Shown here: piece by piece, positions 1-8,580 of the stretch
Numbering within the stretch: position 1 is the stretch's first letter
How the letters are laid out: every line of letters starts with the position of its first letter
Assembly: GCF_000472385.1 (NCBI RefSeq)
Contig: NZ_AWZU01000008.1
Location: forward strand, 1-64,000
Length of the DNA stretch: 64,000 bases
Direction of reading: 5' to 3'
DNA from: Bradyrhizobium sp. ARR65
GTDB lineage: Bacteria > Pseudomonadota > Alphaproteobacteria > Rhizobiales > Xanthobacteraceae
Notes under the pieces: model-generated
What the model was told of the DNA's origin: nothing
What the model saw: only the letters and a program-made list of their open reading frames with translations
The model's database searches: none
Translations under genes and position numbers: made by a program

Positions 1-450
1 ACGGCCGTCGCCTTTGGCTATCCAACGCGAGCGCTTGTTTTTGAACAGCGGGCACTTCTGCCTTTGGCTATCCGCGACAGGCGCCGTTTTGCTAACGGCG
101 GGCGACGGCCTTCTGGTTCTGACTACAAGTGGCCAACGCGCGGTTCGTTCCTAAAACAAACACAATCCGTGAAGTTGGAGTGGAAACCGGGAACAGCAAT
201 TCCTCCCTCTTTTCCAAGGCAGGCGAGTGATGGAGCACAAGGATTTCGAGTACCACCTTCTGCAGATTGCTATCCACCTGGCTGGAAATGGATCATGTTT
301 GTTGATGCGAATAGGACGCGGACCGGGCTTCATCAACGCGGGCGCATGCTGTCTTCATGCCGAGCGCACCATTGAGAGGATCGTAGGACAACCCAACCGA
401 GCGGTGGGAGAAGAAAACTGACTGCCCCAGCTCGCAATTGCCGACGAAAG
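1..450. other. non-coding stretch with short repeats
   Basis: I see no supportable gene here. The first 75 bases hold two copies of CCTTTGGCTATCC (11-23 and 61-73) spaced 50 bases apart. The motif GCGGGCACTTCTGC (48-61) recurs at 57124-57137, so it may belong to a dispersed intergenic repeat family. The rest shows no recognisable protein similarity in any frame. Confidence 0.45.
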
Positions 451-637
451 GCGACCTGTTAGTTCCAGATTTAACTCCGATCACGCCTATCAAGCTTAAT
501 AGGCGGCTTACGTTGCGGCTTTGCGGAATCGGCCTAGCATGACTTCCCGGAAATCGCCTACACGGCCGGCTCTCTAGCGAAGTTGCCGCGCGAAAATACT
601 CCGCGCGGCTGCTCCGTCCGAACTAACAGTTTGAAAA
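451..637. repeat. spacer repeat copy A with hairpin
   Basis: This is copy A of a diverged duplication; copy B lies at 1141-1337. The two align along their whole length, including the shared stretch TTTAACTCCG near the left end and a perfect inverted repeat near the right end. In copy A the stem GCCGCGCG (585-592) pairs with CGCGCGGC (602-609) around a nine-base loop. The stem is identical in both copies and the loop differs at one base, while the flanks have drifted. Confidence 0.7.
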
Positions 638-839
638 TGCGGTCGAACGCTTTGAGCGATCCCGAGGATGATCTCGATGCCAGCACGATGCCCGCATGGG
701 CTCGCGTTTGGCATGTCTGGCGGGTAATTATCCGCAGGCGCTCGATCGACGGCGGCATTGCCTGGGGCAACGTCTGGCGGCGGCGTGATGATCGCCGGTG
801 GATTTACAAGCGCCTGACTGGCTTTGATGATCTCTGACG

Positions 840-1139
840 TTGAGAACGCCGATGTCTCCAAAGTCCGCGAACGCAAACGGCAATGAATGGAAAGGCACTG
901 AGCGGCGTAGAGCAAAGCGCAAGCTTCTAAACGAAACGGTCCTAGTTTCGCTTCCCGGCCAAACCGCTTACAAGCCCTACCTGCTCCGAGATTTGACCGT
1001 TTTTGGGGCCGGCCTTTGGCTGGACGGGCTCACGGTCGTGCCGGCCGCATTCAAGTTGTCGTTCGATGGTTTCCGAAACAGCTTTGAATGTTGCTTGATC
1101 TGGCGGCAGGCGGATCGCATCGGCGTAAGCTTCACCTGA
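840..1139 (+). CDS. PilZ-domain protein
   Basis: This is a small (about 99 residues) single-domain PilZ protein, a family that binds cyclic di-GMP and relays it to motility, polysaccharide or other targets. The arginine-rich stretch ERRRAKR (residues 21-27) supplies the RxxxR motif. DLTVFG (51-56) matches the (D/N)x(S)xxG motif with Thr in place of Ser. The C-terminal strand CLIWRQADRIGVSF is typical of the family. The start may be TTG at 840 or ATG at 852; I see no strong ribosome site for either. It sits between the two copies of a duplicated hairpin spacer. The ligand and partner are unknown, and cyclic di-GMP binding is inferred from the motifs only. Confidence 0.8.
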   Translation: MRTPMSPKSANANGNEWKGTERRRAKRKLLNETVLVSLPGQTAYKPYLLRDLTVFGAGLWLDGLTVVPAAFKLSFDGFRNSFECCLIWRQADRIGVSFT

Positions 1140-1140
1140 A

Positions 1141-1337
1141 GCGATCTGTTCGGTTCCCCATTTAACTCCGCTCGCGCGTATCAACCTTAACAAGCAGCTT
1201 CTGTTGCGACTTCGCCCGCGCAACCTAGGATCGGTCTGCCGGAAATTGCCTCTCTACCGGCCCTCCGCCGAAGGCGCCGCGCGAACATACTCCGCGCGGC
1301 GGCCCCGCGTATTTAGCCGAACCGACAGGTTTTGAAA
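1141..1337. repeat. spacer repeat copy B with hairpin
   Basis: This is the second copy of the diverged spacer duplication and starts directly after the PilZ stop codon. Its stem GCCGCGCG (1276-1283) and CGCGCGGC (1293-1300) encloses loop AACATACTC, against AAAATACTC in copy A. A position just 3' of a gene would suit a transcript end or processing element, but no U-tract follows the stem. Confidence 0.7.
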
Positions 1338-1470
1338 GTTTATTGCAGTCGAGCGCATCCAGATGGTCGGCCCGCTCGAGCTTGCGTTTGCCACGTTTTG
1401 CGGTTCGCAAATTCCGAAAAGCATATTCCGGCCGCGCCGGCTGCTCTTTCGGAGCGTGTGGTGGCGATGA

Positions 1471-2679
1471 TCACGCCGGCTCCTTCTCCGCCTCGATCGA
1501 TGGTAGCGGCTCGTGATAGATGACCGCCTCGAAGCCGCGCAAGCGCTTATAGATCGATATCAGATCGATAATTGTGGTCCAGGAGGTGATGAGATACTGG
1601 AACGAGCTTCGTACTTCACTGAACGCTCTCAGGATTTGGTTCATCGGGCCGAGCGTGATCTTGCCCGCAACCAGGGTAGGTATGAGTAGAACGTACGGAA
1701 AGATGACGTCGGCCTGCAGATAGACGATGCGGCCGATATTGAAATAGACGAAATTCAGGTAAAGCCGAAAGTAGTTTCGCCTAACATTGCTGAATAGAAC
1801 GCCGAGCGTTGGCGGGTCGGCGTGAACAGGATCGTCCTCGCCGAGCACGAGCTCCTTGCGATAGGCGGCCTCGACCCGTTGGTTAAAGAATTCGATTGCC
1901 GGCAGTCGAATTCCGATCAATGCGAGCGCGCCGGTGCCGAACAGTGACCAGATCACAGCCGCCCAAACTAGCGGGTACGGGATCGCGCCGACCAGCGGCA
2001 GCTCGGTGACGACGTCGGACAGCTTCATCAGGATCGGCAGGAAGGCGATCAGCGTCAGCACCGATCGGATGAGACTGGCGCCAAGGTTTTCCAGAGTGTT
2101 GGCGAATCGCATCGTGTCTTCCTGCACACGCTGCGAGGCGCCTTCGATGCTGCGGAGCCGCGGCCAGTTTCGGGTATAGAACTCGTTCATCGCAGTACGC
2201 CAGCGAAAGATATAGTGACTAGTGAAGAAGCTTGTCAGCACGCTGACGATCACGGCCACAAACGCAACACCAGCAAAGATCGACAGCTGGGCGACGAACT
2301 CATCGACAGTAACCGGCCTCGACTTGGATACCGCGGCTTGGATAAGATCATAGAACGGACCGAACCAGGCATTGATGGCCACGCTCACCTGGACCTGAAA
2401 ATAGGAGGCGAACAGGATCAGTGCAGAGCCCAGAATGGACCAGCCCGCCCAGGGATGCGGAGCAAACAGCGTCCAGGCGCCGGCGAAGATAGCGACGCAA
2501 AGCGCGAAGTAGAGATCGAACCAGAGCTCGGAAGGCGACCAGAAGACCGAAATCCCGACCGGCTTGGGGCCATGGACGAGAGCGCTGGCGAAACCGTACC
2601 AAATCGCCATGGATAGGGCGGTCCAAAGCAGAGCCGTTAGAAGGAACAGTTTGGGGCGGGGGAAAAACGAAACGAACAT
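1471..2679 (-). CDS. SbmA/BacA-family peptide transporter
   Basis: This is an inner-membrane protein of the SbmA/BacA family, which imports peptides such as microcins, bleomycin and, in rhizobia, nodule antimicrobial peptides. The 402-residue product (ATG at 2679) fits the roughly 400-residue length of SbmA and lacks the C-terminal ATPase domain of BclA-type relatives. Hydrophobic segments run from about residue 8 to 260. The family-typical stretches [14 protein letters not shown] and RWPRLRS-like [18 protein letters not shown] follow the third segment, and the C-terminal part carries the [11 protein letters not shown] region. A longer start at 2754 would add a non-hydrophobic leader and is less likely. 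No partner gene is adjacent. Subfamily (BacA or SbmA-like paralogue) cannot be settled by eye. Confidence 0.88.
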   Translation of the reverse strand: MFVSFFPRPKLFLLTALLWTALSMAIWYGFASALVHGPKPVGISVFWSPSELWFDLYFALCVAIFAGAWTLFAPHPWAGWSILGSALILFASYFQVQVSVAINAWFGPFYDLIQAAVSKSRPVTVDEFVAQLSIFAGVAFVAVIVSVLTSFFTSHYIFRWRTAMNEFYTRNWPRLRSIEGASQRVQEDTMRFANTLENLGASLIRSVLTLIAFLPILMKLSDVVTELPLVGAIPYPLVWAAVIWSLFGTGALALIGIRLPAIEFFNQRVEAAYRKELVLGEDDPVHADPPTLGVLFSNVRRNYFRLYLNFVYFNIGRIVYLQADVIFPYVLLIPTLVAGKITLGPMNQILRAFSEVRSSFQYLITSWTTIIDLISIYKRLRGFEAVIYHEPLPSIEAEKEPA

Positions 2680-3035
2680 GTCAGGGGGCGCTCTGATCCG
2701 AAGGAGATGGGGCTTGTCGAACGATTGCGTGGGAAAACGGGACCCAGGCCGCACGGTCTCGAGCCAGAACGTAGAACAAGCAGTGCGGCGGGGCTAGCCC
2801 GGCCCGCACGGTCAGGCCGCGCCGGGGAACTGACCGCTCGCGCGCCGATCTCGCACAAGTTGCGCGCCCGCATGATGCAGCCCGTGACCGCGCATCCGTG
2901 CCAACGAGCGGTCCACGACACTTGACTTGACGGGCGCACGCGTGGCGAAGGACGCGGCGTCCACCACAAGACGCTGGTCGCGGCCGATGCCGAAGTCGTC
3001 AACGTGAAACGGGGACCAATGCGACGCGCACAGAA
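2680..3035. other. non-coding stretch upstream of the transporter
   Basis: This stretch should contain the promoter of the minus-strand SbmA-like gene. It is G+C-rich and I recognise no gene. The right part (from about 2930) may belong to the transposase remnant that follows, but no reading frame there is convincing. Confidence 0.4.
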
Positions 3036-3245
3036 ATGGCCGCTACGCCTGCGGCTCGGTCATTCCGGACCGCAGCGCCGTCCGGAAGTGTCGGCCTGTG
3101 TCCATCGTGCGCAACAGTTTCGCGGCGTATCCATAGCCGGTGTCGGCGACGCGTGACCGATCTGCCGCTGTCCGGGCGGGTCGTAGAGCTCCTGGTGATC
3201 GCCCGCCGCTTCCGCTGCGACGTCGTCCTATGTGGACGCCACATC
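3036..3245 (+). pseudogene. ISL3-family transposase N-terminal remnant
   Basis: The frame reads LCPSCATVSRRIHSRCRRR, then DLPLSGRVVELL and ARRFRCDVVLCGR. This is the N-terminal zinc-binding region of ISL3-family transposases, in which paired CxxC motifs precede the DDE domain. After the second Cys pair the similarity stops at about 3245 and no catalytic domain follows. The element is therefore only a fragment with no visible terminal repeats. It marks past insertion activity between the SbmA-like and RlpA genes. Confidence 0.65.
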
Positions 3246-3476
3246 TCGCCAACGGGAGAAGTGATCCGCTGGGACTTGATCGACACGATCCCCATGATCG
3301 GCTCGCCAGCAGCGCGGCGCCGTCGCCTCGGTGGGCGTCGCGGGGCGCGCCTCTTTGGCGGTGGCGCCAGCGGTCAGCACAATCAATGCGGCCATCGCGG
3401 CGAGCGATACTACGGCGGAAGTCACCCAACCCGGCATCTCCACCGTGGATCGCGCCGTCATGGATCGATTTCGCAT
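3228..3476 (-). CDS. short membrane-anchored hypothetical fragment
   Basis: This reading frame of about 82 codons has one clear hydrophobic helix (residues about 14-34, around AVVSLAAMAALIVLTAG). The downstream part loses any family signal where it meets the ISL3 remnant, so the gene may be truncated by it. I do not recognise the family and cannot exclude that the frame is fortuitous. Confidence 0.2.
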   Translation of the reverse strand: MRNRSMTARSTVEMPGWVTSAVVSLAAMAALIVLTAGATAKEARPATPTEATAPRCWRADHGDRVDQVPADHFSRWRDVAST

Positions 3477-3830
3477 GCAATGCCCCGGTTGATATGCCTG
3501 TCCCGCGCTTGTGTCGATCAAGATCGGCGACCAGCTTATTTGACTCACCCCGACACGGCTAGACAGACCCGATGTCGGATGTTGGCCCGAACGCGAAATC
3601 CGGCAAGGCTTACGAACAGTCAGCTTATCGCAATAGACCGTAAACGACTGGCCGGCCTTCAACCGGCGCTTTTGATCCCCAAGAGACATGCTCGACTCTG
3701 AATTGCTGCTGCAAAATTGGGGCTTAGCCGCTCGCGCTCGATGGTGGGCCTGCTATCGATGGATGACGCGCTCGCGGTTCATCTCCGGATTCTTTATGCC
3801 TTTCCATTCCCCGCTGCGGCGGAGAAATTC
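3477..3830. other. non-coding stretch
   Basis: I see no gene or structured element here that I can support. The stretch separates the hypothetical fragment from the tandem repeat behind rlpA. Confidence 0.35.
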
Positions 3831-3880
3831 GTGGTGGGACTTAGCAGCACAAGCTGTGGTGGGACTTAGCAGCACAAGCT
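3831..3880. repeat. perfect 25-bp tandem duplication
   Basis: Two identical 25-base units (3831-3855 and 3856-3880) begin GTGGTGGGACTTAGCAGCAC. The second unit ends inside the stop codon of the minus-strand RlpA gene, so the duplication touches the 3' end of that gene. Such perfect short duplications are usually recent slippage events. Confidence 0.9.
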
Positions 3881-4397
3881 AAAGCACCTCAGCGCGAACT
3901 TGGACCACGCCACGACCCGTAATCTCCAAGCTGCGCGCCGCGCCGAGCGAAAGGTCGAGGATGCGGCCGCGAACCCTCGGTCCGCGGTCGGTTATGCGAA
4001 CTACTACGGACCTCCTGGTCGCAAGATCAGTGACGCGAACCCTTGTGCCGAACGGCAGACTGCGGTGGGCTGCGGTTGGCAAATTCCGATTGAACGACGA
4101 ACCGCTCGCTGTTTTTCCGGTCCGATACGAATAGTATGAGGCCTTTCCGGAAAAAACTCGGTTGAAGGTTCGAGTGGCTGAGCGATCTCCTGAACCATGT
4201 GTGGGCTCTGCTCCAATCGGAGCCTGCGTTTGCGAATCCTGCTGATCGTGGCCGGGCGCCTCGGGAGCTGGCTCTGCGTGTGCCTTCGGAATGATGGACC
4301 ATCTCTCATTGAAGGTTTGTGCTGCAGCAGGGTCCACATGTATCCCCAACCACGCCGGGACTGTCGCAATCGCGACTATTCTTGAAAAAAGATGCAT
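3879..4397 (-). CDS. rlpA: RlpA-like septal ring lytic transglycosylase
   Basis: This is an exported double-psi beta-barrel protein of the RlpA family, which acts on peptidoglycan in the periplasm, in some species cutting glycan strands that lack stem peptides. With ATG at 4397 the protein has 172 residues. It shows a signal peptide ending near AAAQ, a Pro/Gln-rich linker, then the barrel from GKASYYS through GTRVRVTDLATRRSVVVRITDRGP to RILDLSLGAARSL. The C-terminal SPOR domain of classic RlpA is absent, as in many rhizobial paralogues. A start seven codons earlier at 4418 is possible. The 3' end touches a 25-bp tandem repeat. Confidence 0.88.
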   Translation of the reverse strand: MHLFSRIVAIATVPAWLGIHVDPAAAQTFNERWSIIPKAHAEPAPEAPGHDQQDSQTQAPIGAEPTHGSGDRSATRTFNRVFSGKASYYSYRTGKTASGSSFNRNLPTAAHRSLPFGTRVRVTDLATRRSVVVRITDRGPRVRGRILDLSLGAARSLEITGRGVVQVRAEVL

Positions 4398-4975
4398 GAT
4401 CGCCTCACAAACCAACACAATGCAAAATCATGAGTCTGTGTTCCTGCACATGGAGAAAGTCCCGCTCCTCGCGCCGGTAAAAGGTGAATGAATACCTGAT
4501 ACTTTCGGCGCCGTACTTGTGTAGGCCGGTTTAGACGCACCGCAGCAAGAAACACCGATTTCGTCTCTTCCTTGTCGTCCAGAGGAGACGAGGAGACAGT
4601 CGTACCGATGCATCGCCGCTGCTCAAAGAAGGCGCAGTTGTAGTTCATGCTCGCGCGTCGGCAGCTCGGTGATGTGGTTGGCGATATCACGAGCGTATTC
4701 AGCTCGCAGCGGCCGCGGGCAGCGGGAATCGGATCGTCCAAGGCGCGATGCCAGCCCATCTTCGGCATCAATCGTAATCCCGCACGTTCAAAATGGCCCC
4801 GGTTTAGAGCCGAGGTCGCCGGGCCCGAGGACTCATGCAGCCGTTTCTGGGTTTGGGCTCGCTAGCCATCCGGTGTTTTACGGGTGCAGTCTTTAAACCA
4901 TGTGATTTTTCTTCCACCCATGCTTGGGGTGCTATTGAGTGGCCGGTTGGGTCATTTTTCATTGGGGCAGGTTCA
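4398..4975. other. non-coding stretch between rlpA and a Crp/Fnr gene
   Basis: This is the divergent upstream region of the minus-strand rlpA and the plus-strand regulator. I see no gene. An open frame continues from 4835 into the regulator, but those codons do not resemble the family. Confidence 0.4.
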
Positions 4976-5746
4976 TTGGTCGCGATTGGAAATCGGCTTC
5001 TGGCAGCCTTGCCGCCGACAGATTTGGGCTTGCTCACGCCCCACTTCCACAAAGTCTTGTTCGAACCCGACACCGTCTTGGTGCGGTCGGACGATGAGCT
5101 CGATCAGGTTTATTTTCCCCATAGTGGCGCCATCGCCTTCATGATCGATATGCCAGACGGACTAACGGTCGCCACCACGTTGGTAGGGCGGGAAGGCGCA
5201 TTGGCATCGCTCTCCGTGCTCGGCCCCTCGCTTTCGTCCGTCACCGCGACTGCTCGCCTGGCCGGCACCGCGTCAGTGATTTCCGCAGCGAAATTCCGGG
5301 TCGCCTATGCCCGAAGCGCGGCCATCAGGCACGTCGTGCAGGTCCACGCCCGCGCGCTGTTGTTGCAGCTCCAGCACGTGGCCGCCTGCAATGCGCTGCA
5401 TCGGGTGGATGGCCGCATGGCGCGGTGGCTGCTGCAACTCCACGACCGCGTTCCCGATGATCTCCTTCCGCTGACGCAGGAGGCGCTTGCCCAATTGGTC
5501 GGGGTGCGGCGGACGACGGTGACGCTGACTATGAACAATCTTCGAGGGGCGGGCGCCATTGCGTCCTACCGGCGCGGCTTCGTCGAGATCGACCGAGCGC
5601 GGCTCGAAGCTGTGGCATGCAACTGCTACGCGCTGATGCAACGCAGAATCGATCGCATGTACTGTCAGGAATTGTCCGCTCCGCGAGCTGCACTTCCGCC
5701 GTTCCGAGAAAGCTCCATTGTCGGCTCCGACGAAGCGGGTAGTTAA
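4976..5746 (+). CDS. Crp/Fnr-family transcriptional regulator
   Basis: This is a DNA-binding regulator with an N-terminal cyclic-nucleotide-type beta-barrel and a C-terminal winged helix. It opens with RLLAALPPTDLGLLTPHF, continues with VYFPHSGAIAFMIDMPDG, and ends with the helix-turn-helix LTQEALAQLVGVRRTTVTLTMNNL (about residues 175-200 counted from 4976). There is no Cys cluster for an FeS centre, so it is not an oxygen-sensing FNR. I chose TTG at 4976 because the family usually starts about ten residues before RLLAALPP; the frame stays open back to 4835. The gene stands alone and its effector is unknown. Confidence 0.8.
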   Translation: MVAIGNRLLAALPPTDLGLLTPHFHKVLFEPDTVLVRSDDELDQVYFPHSGAIAFMIDMPDGLTVATTLVGREGALASLSVLGPSLSSVTATARLAGTASVISAAKFRVAYARSAAIRHVVQVHARALLLQLQHVAACNALHRVDGRMARWLLQLHDRVPDDLLPLTQEALAQLVGVRRTTVTLTMNNLRGAGAIASYRRGFVEIDRARLEAVACNCYALMQRRIDRMYCQELSAPRAALPPFRESSIVGSDEAGS

Positions 5747-5856
5747 TCCAAAGCCGCTTCGCGAGAGACGAACTTGAGTATCAGGTGAAAGTCATCAAGT
5801 GCGGGGTCGGATGGGGCTCAAAGGTCTTTTGTCGCGAACAGAGAACTGCCTAAACT

Positions 5857-6160
5857 TTAGTAGGTGAACGCGGTGCCAGGCTCCTTGATCTTCACAGAAG
5901 TCCCACTCTCGTGCATCCAGAGTCGAGCCCTTTCGCGATCGCGAGATCAAAACCAGCTTTGCATTCTGCACGCGTACCATTGAGCTGATGGATAAAAGTC
6001 ACCCTTGATCTTCTCGATGTAGATGCGGCCGTCCTGTGCCGGCTCGACGGCGTTGGCCAGCCTCAGTTTTGCGGGCGGTGGCTTCTGGATCGGCGAAGGG
6101 GCGATCAGAGACGAACTTGATGCTGCGGCGTTATCTGCTTCGTCCACTGCAGGGAATGCG
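5857..6160 (-). pseudogene. frameshifted hypothetical gene remnant
   Basis: On the minus strand one frame reads LRLANAVEPAQDGRIYIEKI near 6000-6090. A second frame further downstream reads LWMHESGTSVKIKEPGTAF and ends at a TAA at 5857-5859. The two pieces read as consecutive parts of a small hypothetical protein type that I recall from Bradyrhizobium, separated here by at least one frameshift near 5950. Its function is unknown. Recognition is from memory of the sequence pattern, so treat the family link as tentative. Confidence 0.5.
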
Positions 6161-6577
6161 CACATCCCTCGCGTGCGTTGTCCCCTGTGTACCGAAAGCG
6201 GACATGAACGTCGCTTTCGGGATGGCACAACAGGCGACACGGGCAAGATCGACGATGCAAAGGGTTCATTCCGTGATTCGCGAATGACGCGACATGGATT
6301 GCCTGCGGTCGCCGTGTGGAAATGTCATTCCTCGCCACGAAGCCAGCCCCGATCAAGCTGCATACGACCGGCGGACTGCCGGTATTTTGGGACGACGCTG
6401 CCTACAGAGATTATTCCCCTCGAGCCATTCCTCGCGGAAAGGGCGTCAACTTCGCTTGAAGAAATCTTATATGAGTTGCGCCTGATGAAAATGGGCGCGA
6501 GGCTTCCTAATTGAGTTCATCCACGGGCGTTTATTCAGTCGTACGCCATCAATGCCCTAAACTGCAGGGGTTGACTC
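6161..6577. other. non-coding stretch upstream of M20 hydrolase
   Basis: No gene is supportable here. An inverted repeat lies at its right edge, around the start codon of the next gene. Confidence 0.35.
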
Positions 6578-6586
6578 ATGGTCAAC
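6570..6586. promoter_or_regulatory. inverted repeat across the start codon
   Basis: GTTGAC (6570-6575) and GTCAAC (6581-6586) are perfect 6-base arms around TCATG, which contains the ATG of the M20 hydrolase. The site could be an operator or an RNA hairpin that hides the start codon. The GGGG ribosome-binding stretch lies immediately 5'. Confidence 0.35.
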
Positions 6587-7846
6587 ACTCAGGCGCTTTC
6601 TTCCGATCCCGCACTGCGCAACCTCGATGGAATGCTTCCTGATCTGGAGGCCCTCTACAGAGACGTTCACTCGCATCCAGAGCTCTCGATGCAGGAGACG
6701 CGCACAGCGGGCCTCGCGGCCGACCGGCTTCGAGCCGCCGGCTACGAAGTAACTACCGGGGTCGGCAAAACCGGTGTCGTAGGTCTACTCCGCAACGGCG
6801 AAGGACCGACAGTCATGTTGCGCGCCGACATGGACGCGCTGCCGATCCAGGAGGCGACGGCTCTTCCCTATGCCAGCAAAGCGACAGCGATGGACCGCGA
6901 AGGCAAGACGGTCCCCGTCTCACATATGTGCGGCCACGACATGCACGTCACTTGGCTCGCGGGCGCTACCAAGCTAATGGCGGATGCCCGGACCTCGTGG
7001 CGCGGCACGCTGATGGCGGTCTTCCAGCCCGCAGAAGAAACGGGCGAAGGCGCGCAAGCCATGATCGACGATGGCCTCTTCAAACACTTTCCAAAGCCCG
7101 ACGTGATTTTAGGTCAGCACGTCATGGTAGGCCCTGCGGGAACGGTCGCCGGGCGCGCCGGCGCGATCACGTCGGCGGCGGACAGCCTGCAAATCCGCCT
7201 GTTCGGGCGGGGCGCACACGGATCGATGCCCCAGGCCAGCATCGATCCCGTCGTCATGGCGGCCTCGACCGTGCTGCGACTGCAAACGATCATTTCGCGC
7301 GAGGTGGCTGCGGCCGAAGCTGCGGTTTTGACAGTGGGTGTCCTGCAGGCCGGAACGAAGGAAAACGTCATTCCGGACGAGGCCATCATCAAACTGAATG
7401 TCCGGACCTTCGATGCGGGCGTGCGCAAGCGCGTCCTGGCCGCGATCGAGCGGATCGCCAACGCCGAGGCGGCTGCTTCCGGGGCGCCTCAGCCGCCGGA
7501 AATCACGACGATCGATCAGTACCCCCTCAACGTGAACAACCAAGATGCCGCCAAGCGAGTGGCAGATGCTTTTCGCGGACATTTCGGAGCGGAGCGAGTC
7601 CGGGAAACGGGGCCGGCTCCCGCCAGCGAGGATTTCGGATCGTTCGGATCCGAGTGGCACGTGCCATCGGTCTTCTGGTTCGTCGGCGGCACCGATCCGA
7701 AGACGTACGCGCAGGCCAAGGAGGCGAACAAAATCAACGAACTTCCGGTGAACCACAGTCCGAAATTCGCGCCCCTTCTCCATCCGACGCTACGAACCGG
7801 CGTCGAAGCGCTGGTCGTCGCGGCCCGGGCCTGGCTACCGGCATAG
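6578..7846 (+). CDS. M20-family amidohydrolase (hippurate/IAA-amide hydrolase type)
   Basis: This is a cytoplasmic metallo-amidohydrolase of peptidase family M20D, which splits N-acyl amino acids such as hippurate or indole-acetyl amino acids. The 422 residues carry the metal ligands in MCGHDMH (Cys118, His120, His123), QPAEET (Glu153, Glu154) and GQHV (His181). The dimerisation domain begins near GRGAHGSMPQ, and the C-terminal SEDFGSF motif returns to the catalytic domain. A Cys in the metal site is usual for the M20D subgroup. The TRIC-like gene starts 69 bases downstream on the same strand and may be co-transcribed. The substrate is not deducible. Confidence 0.92.
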   Translation: MVNTQALSSDPALRNLDGMLPDLEALYRDVHSHPELSMQETRTAGLAADRLRAAGYEVTTGVGKTGVVGLLRNGEGPTVMLRADMDALPIQEATALPYASKATAMDREGKTVPVSHMCGHDMHVTWLAGATKLMADARTSWRGTLMAVFQPAEETGEGAQAMIDDGLFKHFPKPDVILGQHVMVGPAGTVAGRAGAITSAADSLQIRLFGRGAHGSMPQASIDPVVMAASTVLRLQTIISREVAAAEAAVLTVGVLQAGTKENVIPDEAIIKLNVRTFDAGVRKRVLAAIERIANAEAAASGAPQPPEITTIDQYPLNVNNQDAAKRVADAFRGHFGAERVRETGPAPASEDFGSFGSEWHVPSVFWFVGGTDPKTYAQAKEANKINELPVNHSPKFAPLLHPTLRTGVEALVVAARAWLPA

Positions 7847-7914
7847 GAATGCGAGCCGGCCTGCTAGCCGATCGAAGCATGTTCGTCCTCTCTTAAGGCA
7901 AGGAAAGCGGCATC

Positions 7915-8580
7915 ATGGACAAGCTTCCGCTTGTGCTCGATCTGAGCGGCACTTTCGTCTTCGCGCTCAGCGGGGCGTTGGCAGGTGCCCGGCGAGAGCT
8001 GGATTTGTTCGGCGTTCTGGTGTTGTCGTTTGCGGCGGGAAATTCGGGAGGGATCACGCGCGACCTCCTGATCGGCGCCGTTCCACCCGGGGCGGTCGGC
8101 GACTGGCGCTATCTCGGCGTGTCGCTCCTGGCCGGCATCATCACCTTCTACTGCTCGCCCCTCATCGTGCGGATGTCGAATCCGATCCTCATTTTCGACG
8201 CGGCGGGCCTCGCGCTCTTCGCCGTTACGGGCTCTTCGAAGGCACTGGCCCACGGACTGAATCCCGTGATGGCGACGGCACTCGGCATGGTGACCGGCAT
8301 CGGCGGCGGCATGGTGCGCGACGTGCTGCTGGCCGAAATTCCCACGGTGCTGCGCGCGGAACTCTATGCCGTCGCCGCATTGGCCGCGGCAGCCATCGTG
8401 GTGATCGGCCACATGCTACAGCTACCGGTCGCCGCGGTCACGGCGGTGGCGCTGATTTCATGCTTCCTACTTCGCGTCATGTCGATCAGGCGCGGTTGGC
8501 GGCTTCCGGTCGCTAAGATCAAGGAACGAGACGATCCAAATACCGCGAAGAAGAGTTTGAACGACACCGGACGATCTTAG
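7915..8580 (+). CDS. TRIC / UPF0126 (YicG-type) membrane channel protein
   Basis: This small inner-membrane protein has two repeats of three helices and belongs to UPF0126, the bacterial relatives of trimeric intracellular cation channels. The repeat signature is visible twice: LSGALAGARRELDLFGVLVL with GGITRDLLIGA, and AVTGSSKALAHGLNPVMATALG with GGGMVRDVLLAEIP. The length of 221 is usual for the family. The start is supported by AAGGAAAG seven bases before ATG. The C-terminal tail is charged and likely cytoplasmic. The transported ion is unknown; amino-acid-linked roles have been proposed for some homologues. Confidence 0.9.
   Translation: MDKLPLVLDLSGTFVFALSGALAGARRELDLFGVLVLSFAAGNSGGITRDLLIGAVPPGAVGDWRYLGVSLLAGIITFYCSPLIVRMSNPILIFDAAGLALFAVTGSSKALAHGLNPVMATALGMVTGIGGGMVRDVLLAEIPTVLRAELYAVAALAAAAIVVIGHMLQLPVAAVTAVALISCFLLRVMSIRRGWRLPVAKIKERDDPNTAKKSLNDTGRS

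Noticed and set aside
583..837. Open frame of 84 codons before the PilZ gene
   Set aside because: It starts inside the hairpin repeat, has no family pattern and no ribosome site. The WRRR-rich end looks like a chance frame.
6928..7896. Long open frame (322 codons) inside the M20 gene
   Set aside because: It is an out-of-frame shadow of a clear metallo-hydrolase; its Arg/Gly-rich composition matches no family.
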